Shown here piece after piece: positions 16,922 through 25,691 of a stretch of 64,000 nt of DNA (its first letter is position 1; every line of letters begins with the position of its first letter). The notes beneath the pieces were generated by a model, which searched no databases, had not been told where the DNA came from, and saw nothing but the letters and a program-made list of their open reading frames with translations. Origin of the DNA: Candidatus Gastranaerophilales bacterium (GTDB lineage Bacteria > Cyanobacteriota > Vampirovibrionia > Gastranaerophilales > Gastranaerophilaceae); assembly GCA_947587615.1 (NCBI GenBank), contig CANPYC010000002.1, positions 1-64,000 of the forward strand, written 5' to 3'. The position numbers and the translations under genes are program-made.

Positions 16922-16984
16922 AATTAAGTATTTTTTAAATAAATAATTGATATTTTTTAGATGTTAATTTTACACTTGTTTACA
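16922..16984 (-). promoter_or_regulatory. second copy of the duplicated 63-bp upstream block
   Basis: This copy matches 15607-15669 at 59 of 63 bases and sits at the same place relative to its gene (start 16873). The region 16874-17056 holds no other gene. Confidence 0.6.
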
Positions 16985-16996
16985 TAGTAAAAAAAT

Positions 16997-17025
16997 AAGT
17001 GTAGAGCGATATTTGCTCTACACTT
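16997..17025 (-). terminator. terminator of the 269-residue membrane protein gene
   Basis: An 11-pair stem AAGTGTAGAGC/GCTCTACACTT with a seven-base loop is followed on the minus strand by ATTTTTTTAC. Confidence 0.85.
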
Positions 17026-17056
17026 AAAATCTGTTATATTATTATAATATTTTTAC

Positions 17057-17866
17057 TTACACTTCTTTTGCGTCAATTGTTTCAAAGTGTTCTCTTGCCT
17101 TTTGTTGGATGTATTTACCTTTGGTGTAGTTATCTTGCGCTTTTGTATAAAAATCATCAATTAAACTATCTTCCACCTTAATACCTGCCATTGTTCCCAG
17201 TAATATTGTGCCAATCGGTGCAACATTTGAAGCAACGGTTGTTAATTTTGAATGTTTTTTTGTAAAAGGAGAAACTTTGTTTTCAAAGAATTTTCCAAGT
17301 CTGGAATTATTGATTTCTTGAGAAAATTTTTCCGATTCGGCATTTGCAAATTTTACCAACGGCTCAAGCGCTTTAATTTTGGGAGCTTTTTTTGCAATTG
17401 CAACCGCGCCCAAAGTAGCACCGATTGCACCCAGCGTAACAACGGCAATTTTTTCTCCCAATTTTTTCAGTTCGTTTCTGTCGGTTTTTTCCTTGTTTTC
17501 ATATTTTTTATCGATTAGCGGGGAAATTTTATCCGATAAACAGTCCATTCCGGCTTTAAGCGCTAAAAAACCCAACCCTAATTTTGCTTTTGACGCTAAT
17601 TTACCGGGTTGGGTCAATGCTATACTTGCTCCTGCCAATATTGCCGTTAAGTCGGGCATCGCTTTATACACTCGCATTTTACCGCTTTTCGCTACTTCGT
17701 TATGCGCTTTGAGTAAACTTCTGACTTGAAGCGCATCATCGCTCAACTGCTCAAAATGCTTGTATTTTATTTTTTTGTTTTTTTTCTCTGCAATATCAGT
17801 GTTATTGTTTGTAAAACCAATAAATCTTTCGGGTTTATTACAGTTAACAATTTTATTAATTTGCAT
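17057..17866 (-). CDS. uncharacterised membrane-associated protein with RFIGF leader
   Basis: No family is recognised. The 269-residue protein starts MQINKIVNC and has RFIGF near residue 14, a short leader similar in style to those of the 36028, 52148 and 55576 genes. Three hydrophobic, Gly/Ala-rich stretches (about 72-90, 139-160 and 211-227) could enter a membrane. The rest is Lys-rich and helical. GAGAGGTT precedes the ATG. A terminator follows at 16997-17025. The lack of a classical signal peptide plus Gly/Ala-rich helices is compatible with insertion by another route, but this is inference. Confidence 0.55.
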   Translation of the reverse strand: MQINKIVNCNKPERFIGFTNNNTDIAEKKNKKIKYKHFEQLSDDALQVRSLLKAHNEVAKSGKMRVYKAMPDLTAILAGASIALTQPGKLASKAKLGLGFLALKAGMDCLSDKISPLIDKKYENKEKTDRNELKKLGEKIAVVTLGAIGATLGAVAIAKKAPKIKALEPLVKFANAESEKFSQEINNSRLGKFFENKVSPFTKKHSKLTTVASNVAPIGTILLGTMAGIKVEDSLIDDFYTKAQDNYTKGKYIQQKAREHFETIDAKEV

Positions 17867-17999
17867 TTAACCTCTCAAAAGTGAAAAGTACAACATTTTG
17901 TAATCTGATGAACATATTTTATTATATAATTTTTTATATTGCAATAGCCGTTGTAAAAATTTACATATATTAACTTAAAGTTTATATAGCCTCTTGGCA

Positions 18000-18008
18000 T
18001 GATATAAT
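18000..18008 (+). promoter_or_regulatory. extended -10 promoter of the synthase-miaB-serC operon
   Basis: TGATATAAT lies 28 bases before the ATG at 18036, with no good -35. A start near 18015 would leave a leader of about 20 bases containing TTGGAG as ribosome site. Confidence 0.5.
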
Positions 18009-18035
18009 ACATATTATTATATCTTTTGGAGCTGT

Positions 18036-19340
18036 ATGAATTATATAAAATTTGTCGATGTAACAAACAGAGACGGTGTTCAAACTTCAAGACTCGGGCT
18101 AGCTAAACTTCAAAAAACAATAATTAATCTTATGCTTAATGAAATGGGTATAAATCAATCGGAGTTTGGTTTTCCGATAACCCGCCATGAAGTTAATTAT
18201 CTGAATGGAAATTTAGAGCTTGTTGAGCGTGGTGTTATTAATAAAACTATGTTATCAGGCTGGATGAGAGCAATAAAAGGAGATGTTATCGAGTCTTTTC
18301 AAAATGTTCCGAAGCTTCAATATATTAATCTTTCTCAATCGACTTCTCAACAGATGACAAACGGCAAATATCAAGGAAAAAAGACTCTGAGAGATGTTTT
18401 AGACGATACTTTGGAAGCAATTAACGAAGCAATTAATCAAAACGCTAAAATAATCGGTGTTAACGCTGAAGACGCTTCAAGATCCGACCTTGAATATTTA
18501 ATAGAATACGCTAAAGAATGCAAAAAATACGGTGCTACACGTTTTCGCTATTGTGATACTTTAGGCTATGACGACCCGCAAAGCGCATACAACAGAATAT
18601 TTGAAATAGCTAAAGAAACTCAAATGGATATTGAGCTTCACTTTCATAACGATTTAGGCATGGCGACGGGCTGTTCCGTTATGGGTGCACGTGCTGCAAT
18701 TGATGCGGGAGTTGATGCTTGGATTAATACAGCAATTAACGGCATGGGAGAACGTGCGGGAAATGCGGATTTAGTTTCATGCCTACTTGCCGTTACAAAA
18801 TCATCCGGTTTTAAAGATAAATATTTTATAGACCCTCAAATAGACCTGTCAAAAGCTTGGAAGCTTGCAAAATATACTTCTTACGCTTTTGGTGTACCAA
18901 TACCGATGAACCAGGTGGCAGTCGGAGCAAACGCATTTGCGCATGAATCGGGTATTCATGCTGATGGTGCTTTGAAAGATCGAAGAAACTATGAGCTCTA
19001 TGATTTTGAAGAATTGGGAAGAGGTGAACCCGAAATAATAGAAACGGGAAGAATGATAACCGTAGGTGAATATGCGGGTATTAAAGGTTTTAGAAACGTT
19101 TATCATAATTTAGAGCTTGAATTTCATGATGAAAATGAAGCAAGAAATATTCTTGAACTTGCAAGATATGCTAATGTTCATACTCAAAAACCCTTGACGG
19201 ATAGCGAACTTAGATTTATTTATTTTTATCCGAATATTGCGGCAAAAATTATGACGGTTGATCCTTATTATTCACCAAAAGGCGCTCTAAAAGAAAGAAT
19301 GGAAAGGTTAGAGCATATTGCAGGCTCTAAAATAGTTTAA
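18036..19340 (+). CDS. isopropylmalate/homocitrate synthase family enzyme
   Basis: The 434-residue protein is a DRE-TIM metallolyase that condenses acetyl-CoA with a 2-oxo acid. Diagnostic parts are FVDVTNRDGVQTSR (usual DxTxRDGxQ), ELHFHNDLGMATG with the metal-binding HxH pair, TAINGMGERAGNADL, and the late HESGIHADGALKD. It ends near residue 434 without a clear LeuA-type regulatory domain, so homocitrate synthase or citramalate synthase is as likely as LeuA. TTGGAG precedes the ATG. miaB begins two bases after its stop and serC follows, so the three form an operon whose members do not share an obvious pathway. Confidence 0.8.
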   Translation: MNYIKFVDVTNRDGVQTSRLGLAKLQKTIINLMLNEMGINQSEFGFPITRHEVNYLNGNLELVERGVINKTMLSGWMRAIKGDVIESFQNVPKLQYINLSQSTSQQMTNGKYQGKKTLRDVLDDTLEAINEAINQNAKIIGVNAEDASRSDLEYLIEYAKECKKYGATRFRYCDTLGYDDPQSAYNRIFEIAKETQMDIELHFHNDLGMATGCSVMGARAAIDAGVDAWINTAINGMGERAGNADLVSCLLAVTKSSGFKDKYFIDPQIDLSKAWKLAKYTSYAFGVPIPMNQVAVGANAFAHESGIHADGALKDRRNYELYDFEELGRGEPEIIETGRMITVGEYAGIKGFRNVYHNLELEFHDENEARNILELARYANVHTQKPLTDSELRFIYFYPNIAAKIMTVDPYYSPKGALKERMERLEHIAGSKIV

Positions 19341-19342
19341 AA

Positions 19343-20668
19343 ATGAAAAAAGTTTTTATTGATACCCTTGGCTGCCAGATGAATAAATCTGATACAGAGC
19401 GAATTTATGGCATGCTCTCTCATTTTGATTGGGATGTTGCAAAAAACGAAAACGAAGCGGATTTATTAATTGTAAACACTTGCGCAATAAGACAATTATC
19501 AACGGATAAAGCATATTCAAGGCTTGGAGCATGGGGAAGAATAAAAAAAGATAAAAAGAAACTGGGGCTTGATGTTAAAATCGGCATTTGCGGTTGCGTT
19601 GCACAGTTGGAAAAAGAAAATCTTTTAAAAAAATTTCCTTATGTTGATTTGGTTTTAGGCACAAGAAACATTCCAAAGCTGCCTAAATTATTAGAAGAAA
19701 TTAAAGATAAAAGAATTTGCGCTGTTGACGATAACCCGATTGAAGAAAATAATTATAATATAAAAAGAGATGACTCAATCAGCGCTTGGCTTCCTATTAT
19801 GGAAGGGTGCGATAATTTCTGCTCTTATTGTGTTGTACCTTATACAAGGGGTAGAGAACGCTCAAGAGAACTTGACGCTATTATTAATGAAGCAAAAAAA
19901 ATACTAAATGACGGTTTCAAAGAAATTATTCTTCTTGGTCAAAATGTTGATAGTTACGGAAAAAACCTTGAAAGCAGAGCTAATTTTGCACTTCTTTTAA
20001 AAAAACTTGATGAGCTTGAAGGTAATTTCAGAATACGCTTTACTTCTTCATATCCGACGGATATAACGGATGAAGTTATTGAAGTTGTAAAAAACTCAAA
20101 ACATATCTGTGAATGTTTTCATATTCCTATGCAATCGGGTAACGACAGGATTTTAAAAGAAATGAACAGGAGATATACGGTTGAAAAATATAAAGAAATT
20201 GTTGAAAAAATAAGAAAAACTATTCCAAATGTTGCAATAACATCTGATTTTATTGCGGGTTTTCCCTCTGAAACAAATGAAGAATTTCAAGACACTCTTA
20301 AAGCAATTGATGAAATGGAGCTTGACTACTCTAATACAGCAGCTTATTCTCCCCGTCCTTTTACAAAAGCGGGAAAGATGACAGATAAATTTGTTGATGA
20401 AGAAGAAAAGAAAAATCGTCTGCAAATTTTAAATGATAAAGTTAAAGCTGCAAGTTTAAAATCCAATGAAAAATACATCGGAAAAACTCTGGAAGTTTTA
20501 ATTGACGGCATAAAGGACAATGTTTATCAGGGAAGAACAAGAAACAATAAAGTTGTACATATATTAGATAACAACGCTCACGCTATCGGCGAATTTATAA
20601 ATATAAAAATCGAAAGAGTTTCAACATGGTGTATGTTTGGTGTACCCCCTAAAATTGAAATAAATTGA
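19343..20668 (+). CDS. miaB: tRNA-2-methylthio-N6-dimethylallyladenosine synthase
   Basis: MiaB adds the 2-methylthio group to i6A37 of tRNAs reading UNN codons. The 441-residue length is usual. The protein has the N-terminal methylthiotransferase domain (DTLGCQMNKSDTER, NTCAIR, GCVAQ: three Cys of the auxiliary cluster), the radical-SAM motif CDNFCSYCVVPYTRG near residue 155, and a C-terminal TRAM domain (GKTLEVLIDG, GRTRNNK). It starts two bases after the upstream synthase stop, so translation is probably coupled. Confidence 0.95.
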   Translation: MKKVFIDTLGCQMNKSDTERIYGMLSHFDWDVAKNENEADLLIVNTCAIRQLSTDKAYSRLGAWGRIKKDKKKLGLDVKIGICGCVAQLEKENLLKKFPYVDLVLGTRNIPKLPKLLEEIKDKRICAVDDNPIEENNYNIKRDDSISAWLPIMEGCDNFCSYCVVPYTRGRERSRELDAIINEAKKILNDGFKEIILLGQNVDSYGKNLESRANFALLLKKLDELEGNFRIRFTSSYPTDITDEVIEVVKNSKHICECFHIPMQSGNDRILKEMNRRYTVEKYKEIVEKIRKTIPNVAITSDFIAGFPSETNEEFQDTLKAIDEMELDYSNTAAYSPRPFTKAGKMTDKFVDEEEKKNRLQILNDKVKAASLKSNEKYIGKTLEVLIDGIKDNVYQGRTRNNKVVHILDNNAHAIGEFINIKIERVSTWCMFGVPPKIEIN

Positions 20669-20707
20669 AGCAAAAGCATAGAAAGCATAAAGAAAAGAGG
20701 AAAATAT

Positions 20708-21793
20708 ATGACAAGAGTTTATAATTTTTCGGCAGGGCCTGCTGTTTTACCCGTTGAAGTTTTAGAGCAAGCGGCAAGAGAAATGCTTGATTATCAAGGT
20801 TCAGGCATGAGTGTTATGGAGATGTCACACCGCTCAAAAACTTATGATAATATCATAAAAACAGCGGAAGCCGATCTAAGAGAATTGTTAAATATTCCTC
20901 AAAATTATAAAGTTTTATTTTTGCAAGGAGGAGCACATCTGCAATTTTCTGCCGTTCCTATTAATCTTCTTAAAAACGGCGTTGCAGATTACATTGTAAC
21001 GGGTCAATGGGCAAGAAAAGCTTATATTGAAGCTCAAAAATACGGAAAAATTAATAAAATTGCAACTTCAGAAGATAAAAACTTTTCTTATATTCCCGAT
21101 TGCTCTAATCTTGATATTTCAAAAGACGCTGATTACGTCTATATTTGCGAAAATAATACAATATATGGAACTAAATTTTGGACACTACCAAACACAAAAG
21201 GTAAAGATTTAGTTTCAGATATGTCATCTTGCTTTTTATCAGAACCAACTGATGTTACAAAATACGGTTTAATTTTTGCGGGTGTTCAAAAAAATGTTGG
21301 CCCTGCGGGAGTTCAAATAGTTATAATTAGAGATGATTTAATTAGAGATGACCTGCCTTCCTGGTGTCCTGAAATGCTAAAATATAAAATTCATGCTGAT
21401 AACAACAGTCTATACAACACCCCTCCCGCTTACGGTATATATATTTGCGGACTTGTTTTCAAATGGCTTAAAAAACTTGGCGGTTTGAGCGTTATGAAAG
21501 AAATTAACGTGAAAAAAGCAAAAATATTATACGATTTTCTTGATAATTCAAAATTATTTAAAGGTACGGTTGAAAAAAATTCCCGCTCAATTATGAATGC
21601 TCCTTTTATAACAGGCAATGATGAACTTGATAAAAAATTCATCGAAGAAGCTAAAAATAATGGATTAGTTCAATTAAAAGGTCATAGAACAGTGGGCGGA
21701 ATGCGTGCTTCAATTTATAACGCAATGCCAATTGAAGGAGTGGAAGCACTGGTTAAATTTATGGAAAAATTTGAAAAAGAAAATTTAAAATAA
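20708..21793 (+). CDS. serC: phosphoserine aminotransferase
   Basis: SerC makes O-phosphoserine from 3-phosphohydroxypyruvate and glutamate and can also act in PLP synthesis. The 361-residue protein opens with YNFSAGPAVLPVEVL and has the SGMSVMEMSHRSKT segment, LFLQGGAHLQFSA, the PLP-lysine region FAGVQKNVGPAG, and the C-terminal GHRTVGGMRASIYNAMP. GAGGAAAA precedes the ATG. It is the third gene of an operon, 39 bases after miaB, and converges on the gene at 21870. Confidence 0.96.
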   Translation: MTRVYNFSAGPAVLPVEVLEQAAREMLDYQGSGMSVMEMSHRSKTYDNIIKTAEADLRELLNIPQNYKVLFLQGGAHLQFSAVPINLLKNGVADYIVTGQWARKAYIEAQKYGKINKIATSEDKNFSYIPDCSNLDISKDADYVYICENNTIYGTKFWTLPNTKGKDLVSDMSSCFLSEPTDVTKYGLIFAGVQKNVGPAGVQIVIIRDDLIRDDLPSWCPEMLKYKIHADNNSLYNTPPAYGIYICGLVFKWLKKLGGLSVMKEINVKKAKILYDFLDNSKLFKGTVEKNSRSIMNAPFITGNDELDKKFIEEAKNNGLVQLKGHRTVGGMRASIYNAMPIEGVEALVKFMEKFEKENLK

Positions 21794-21869
21794 ATAATAA
21801 ATTTTTGATAATTAAACACAATGGTTATTAATTAAAACTTTAACTAAAAGCTAAGGCGCAAATGTATTA

Positions 21870-22619
21870 TTAAATTAAAGCTTTAGCTTTTTCTATTCCA
21901 TACCCGAAAAGTGCAAAATCATATTTTATCGGGTCATCAGGGTCGAATTCTTTTAATTTTTCGCTTAGCTCAACAACTGCTCTAAAATCATTCTGTTTTC
22001 GATACAATAAACTAAATTCTCTTGAAATTCTAGCAACATGCGTATCAAGAGGAATTAAAAGCTCTGATTTTTTAATATTTTTCCATAAACCAAAATCAAC
22101 AGCACCATCTCTTACCATCCATCTTAAAAACATATTAATTCTCTTTAGTGCCGAATTATTTTCAGGCTTTGCAAACATAAAACAAAAACCCGTATTATTG
22201 AGGCAATTTGAATTTGAATAAAAGTAGTTAATTGCCCTTTTAAATCTGTCTTTTTTTTCAAAAAACAATTCTTCAAGTGATGATTTATCAAGCACGTAAA
22301 GCTTATTTAAAAGCCTTAAAAGCTCAACTAAATCCTCGCTTTTTATAAATCTGTATAAAAAATTTTCAAGATTAAATTTTTTATAATCTAAAATAAGCTC
22401 CATAGGGTTATTTGAAAGAGAAAAAAGATAATCAAGTTTTTTTATAAACATCTCACGTCTGCCAAAAGCAAAAAGAGAAGATATAAAAGCGGATATTTCA
22501 ACATCTTCTTTTGTTTTATAACGGTGCGGAAATTGAATAGGGTCATCTTTTATAAAACTTTTTGTTTCATATTTTTTAACTAAATTATCCAGAGTTTCTT
22601 TAATTTTTTTATTTTCCAC
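21870..22619 (-). CDS. TIGR02757/DUF2400 family protein
   Basis: The 249-residue protein matches the TIGR02757 family by FPHRYKTKEDVEISAFISSL, FAFGRREMFIKKL, the MFLRWMVR segment, IPLDTHVARISREF, and the end EFDPDDPIKYDFALFGYG. Family members look like helix-hairpin-helix DNA-glycosylase-type folds but have no established function that I can name with certainty. It is the last gene in the direction of the two-component system and tadA. A degenerate tandem-repeat tract separates it from tadA. Confidence 0.75.
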   Translation of the reverse strand: MENKKIKETLDNLVKKYETKSFIKDDPIQFPHRYKTKEDVEISAFISSLFAFGRREMFIKKLDYLFSLSNNPMELILDYKKFNLENFLYRFIKSEDLVELLRLLNKLYVLDKSSLEELFFEKKDRFKRAINYFYSNSNCLNNTGFCFMFAKPENNSALKRINMFLRWMVRDGAVDFGLWKNIKKSELLIPLDTHVARISREFSLLYRKQNDFRAVVELSEKLKEFDPDDPIKYDFALFGYGIEKAKALI

Positions 22620-22620
22620 T

Positions 22621-22712
22621 TTCTTCTAATTTCCTAACTTCCTAATTTCCTAATTTCCTAAGCCTAATTTTCTAAGCCTAACTTCTTGAGGCTAACTTCT
22701 TAACTTCTTAAA
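22621..22712. repeat. degenerate short tandem repeat (TTTCCTAA / GGCTTAG words)
   Basis: About ten back-to-back variants of TTTCCTAA, CTTCCTAA, TAAGCCTAA and CTTCTTAA fill the gap between two minus-strand genes and run into the last codons and the stop of tadA. The stop (TAG) is itself made from the repeat. Such tracts arise by slippage. Confidence 0.7.
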
Positions 22713-23132
22713 ATAATTATCCAAAAGTTTATTTGAAGCCTCTTCTTCAATTCCTCCAAAAACGCTTAACTTTGAATTTGCAAGTTTAATAAGATTGAGC
22801 CCACAGCTAAAAGCGCCATACTTTAAATCATAAGAACCAAAGTAAAGATTTTTTATTCTTGCGTTTATTATAGCCCAAGCACACATCGGACAGGGTTCTA
22901 AAGTAACAAACATTTCACAATCATCAAGGCGCCAATTGTTTAGTTTTTTATTGGCTTCTTGAAGTGCTAATATTTCAGCATGAGCGCTTACATCATTATT
23001 TTGCTCTCTTTTATTTGTTTTAAGCGCAATAAGCTCGTTGTTTTTTGTTATAACAGCACAAACAGGTATATCAACGCTGTTTTTTTTGGCTTTCGAAAGT
23101 GCAATTTTAATAAATTTATTTAACATAATCAT
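22692..23132 (-). CDS. tadA: tRNA adenosine deaminase
   Basis: TadA converts A34 to inosine in tRNA-Arg(ACG). The 146-residue length fits. The zinc-deaminase signature is complete: SAHAEILAL gives the His and catalytic Glu, and LEPCPMCAWAI gives the two Cys ligands (PCxxC). The start overlaps the end of the histidine-kinase gene by 17 bases; ATG codons at 23132 and 23126 are both possible and neither has a clear ribosome site. The C-terminal FKKLRS and the stop are encoded by the slippage-prone tandem repeat. Confidence 0.88.
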   Translation of the reverse strand: MIMLNKFIKIALSKAKKNSVDIPVCAVITKNNELIALKTNKREQNNDVSAHAEILALQEANKKLNNWRLDDCEMFVTLEPCPMCAWAIINARIKNLYFGSYDLKYGAFSCGLNLIKLANSKLSVFGGIEEEASNKLLDNYFKKLRS

Positions 23133-24765
23133 TAAATTTTAAAGTAATAATAAATTCATCATCACACTCAAGCTCGATATCTGTTTTCATAGCTTCGCAA
23201 AGCCCTTTAACGATATATAAACCAAGCCCTGTTCCTCTTGTTGTTCTTGTTAGTTTTGAATCGGCTCTGATAAATTTTTCAAACAGTTTTTCTTTAATTT
23301 CATCATTAATTTTTTCGCATTTGTTTTCTATTGTAACAATAGGAGTACCGTTTTCATCATTTTTTGCTTCAATTTTAACATCTTCATTATCAACAGTATA
23401 TTTTTGAGCGTTATCAATTAAATTAACAAGAATTTGCTCTATTCTATAATTATCCGCAAAAATCATTTTATTAAAATCATCGCTTATAGTGTAGTTTATC
23501 TTAACTTCGCTGCATTCAAGATATTCAATTGCTCTTTGAATACACTCCGATAAATCAACTTCTTCAATATTATATTTTAAGCTGTAACTTTCAAGCTCGG
23601 GTATAACAAGCAAATCTTCAACCATGTTTGATAAACGCTGCGCTTGTTGTTTTATAATTTTAAGCGATTTTATTTTAGTTTCATCGTCAACTACAATATC
23701 ATTTCTTAAAAGCCTTGAGCTGTATCCGATTATACTGGTTAGAGGTGTTCTAAATTCGTGGCTTGTAGCGTTAACAAGGTTTTCTCTAAATTCAGAGAGT
23801 TTTTCAAGTTCTTTATTTTTTTCTCTTAAATCTTTATAAGAAACTTTAATTTTATTTGCCATGTAATTAAATTCTTTAGCAAGAAATATTATTTCATGCG
23901 GAGTAAATGCTCTTTTTATCAAATGAATTTTTTTATCGTAATTGCCTTTTGAAATTGCCGTAATTCCTTTAAATAACTGGCGGATGTTGATATAAAGATA
24001 ATATGTATATAAGCTTACAATTATAATAATTGATAGTGCAGCTATGATTAAAGAAAGAATTATTCGATATTTTGCTTTTGTAATTGTTTTTGCAGTTATT
24101 TTTGTTGTGGTATCAACAACAACAAACCAATCAGGATTGGATATTTTATAGTAAGCTTTTGGAGTATTTTTCGTATTTCCAAAAAGCCCCGAGTTAAATC
24201 CTTCTCTTATAACTAAATCGCTCAAAACATTTTTAGCCGAGTCCTCGCTTGCGTTTGTTGTAATGAGTTCTTTTGTGTCGGAATTGAAAATATATACGTT
24301 TCTTTCTTTGATATTTTCCTTTCCTAAGAGTGTATCTATAATATTTATCTTAATTTTAGCAAGAAGATAATACTCTCCTTGCTCGTCAATTTGAGAATAA
24401 AGAGTAATTTTATCTTTGGTTATTTCATATTTTTCTTTTGGAAGGTTTGCTTTTTCAACAACATCCAAATCACTAAACAGTTTTGTTTTAGTTTCAATAT
24501 CTTCAAAATATTGAATTTTTGCCATAGGGTCTAAGATATAGTTAAAGCCTGAAGCCATTTGATTAAGCTGTGCTTCAGAATATTCAACATAATTTTTTGT
24601 AGCATCTGCAACAAATTTTGCAATTAAATTTGTATTATTTGCAAGCTCAGAGCGCACGCTCTGTTGAGAAATATTTGATATAATTATCCCAATAGTAATA
24701 AAAGGGATTAAAACAGCTAAGACTAAAACAATTATAATCTGCTCAACGATTTTCAGTTGTTTCAT
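23116..24765 (-). CDS. sensor histidine kinase with extracytoplasmic sensor domain
   Basis: The 549-residue membrane kinase has transmembrane helix 1 (about 9-31), a periplasmic sensor (about 33-228, Cache-like by size), transmembrane helix 2 (about 233-257), a HAMP-like linker (about 260-315), and a coiled coil. The H box is NATSHEFRTPLTSIIG (phospho-His near 340). The ATPase domain has NLIDNAQKYT and GTGLGLYIVKGL. The gene overlaps the response-regulator gene upstream by four bases, so the two are a cognate pair. The signal sensed is not evident. Confidence 0.9.
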   Translation of the reverse strand: MKQLKIVEQIIIVLVLAVLIPFITIGIIISNISQQSVRSELANNTNLIAKFVADATKNYVEYSEAQLNQMASGFNYILDPMAKIQYFEDIETKTKLFSDLDVVEKANLPKEKYEITKDKITLYSQIDEQGEYYLLAKIKINIIDTLLGKENIKERNVYIFNSDTKELITTNASEDSAKNVLSDLVIREGFNSGLFGNTKNTPKAYYKISNPDWFVVVDTTTKITAKTITKAKYRIILSLIIAALSIIIIVSLYTYYLYINIRQLFKGITAISKGNYDKKIHLIKRAFTPHEIIFLAKEFNYMANKIKVSYKDLREKNKELEKLSEFRENLVNATSHEFRTPLTSIIGYSSRLLRNDIVVDDETKIKSLKIIKQQAQRLSNMVEDLLVIPELESYSLKYNIEEVDLSECIQRAIEYLECSEVKINYTISDDFNKMIFADNYRIEQILVNLIDNAQKYTVDNEDVKIEAKNDENGTPIVTIENKCEKINDEIKEKLFEKFIRADSKLTRTTRGTGLGLYIVKGLCEAMKTDIELECDDEFIITLKFNDYVK

Positions 24766-25481
24766 TTATTTTCCTCTAAAGTCCCGAAAGGAGTAAGCTT
24801 GTATCCGACATTTACAACAGTATGAAGATATTTTGGCTCTCTTGTATTAAGTTCAATTTTTTGCCTTAAACCGCCAACGTGTACTCTTACCATTCTAACA
24901 TCTTCGTCACTGTTATAACCCCAAACCTCATCTAAAAGTGTTGCTAAGGTAACGGGTGTGTTTATATGCTGCATTAAGCAGTATAGTATTTCAAATTCAG
25001 TGGGGGTTAATTTAACTTTTTTATCAAGGATTAAAACTTCTAAGCTATCAGGCAGAATTTCAATATCACCCGCTCTTAAAACCTCCTTTTTATTTTGATT
25101 TTGACTTGTTTCGCCCCGTCTTAAAAGCGCCCTTATTCTTAATAAAACTTCTTGAATTTCAAAAGGCTTGATTAAATAATCATCCGCACCGCAGTCAAAC
25201 CCCTGGGTTTTATCTTCAATTGTACCTTTTGCAGTTAGTAAAAGTATCGGAATATCGGGTTTTGCAATTCTGATATTTTTGCAAACATCATAACCGTTCA
25301 TTTTTGGCATCATTACATCAAGTAAAATTAAATCATAGTTATTCTCAAGAGCCTTTTTTAAGCCCTCCTGTCCATCAGTCGCACTGTCAACAATATAACC
25401 GCTTTGAGATATATCAAAGACGAGAAGCTCTCTAATTTGTTTATCGTCATCAACAATTAACAGTCTTTTATTTGTTTGCAT
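24762..25481 (-). CDS. OmpR/PhoB-family response regulator
   Basis: The 239-residue regulator has a receiver domain (about 1-120: LLIVDDDKQ acidic pair, LILLDVMMPKMNG with phospho-Asp, LLLTAKG, YLIKPF with Lys) and a C-terminal winged helix (about 140-235: ILPDSLEVLI, LTPTEFEIL, VTLATLLDEVWGY, VRVHVGGLRQKIE). The ATG at 25481 is chosen because AAGG lies just upstream; a longer frame to 25547 lacks a site. It overlaps the kinase gene by four bases. Likely controls its own operon and envelope genes (inference). Confidence 0.93.
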   Translation of the reverse strand: MQTNKRLLIVDDDKQIRELLVFDISQSGYIVDSATDGQEGLKKALENNYDLILLDVMMPKMNGYDVCKNIRIAKPDIPILLLTAKGTIEDKTQGFDCGADDYLIKPFEIQEVLLRIRALLRRGETSQNQNKKEVLRAGDIEILPDSLEVLILDKKVKLTPTEFEILYCLMQHINTPVTLATLLDEVWGYNSDEDVRMVRVHVGGLRQKIELNTREPKYLHTVVNVGYKLTPFGTLEENK

Positions 25482-25691
25482 TATTATTACCTTAATATTT
25501 TGATTGCCGTATTTTAAATTTTCATAATTCTTTTGAGTGTAAAACACCGATTAGGTCTGAATTTGAGCATATAAAATATTTACAATATCATCCTTATAGA
25601 ATAATTATAAAATTTTAAATTGCTATGTCAAACAATATTAAAAATTTTATTTTTTGTGATAAAAGTTTAACGCTAAACTACTTCAAACCCT

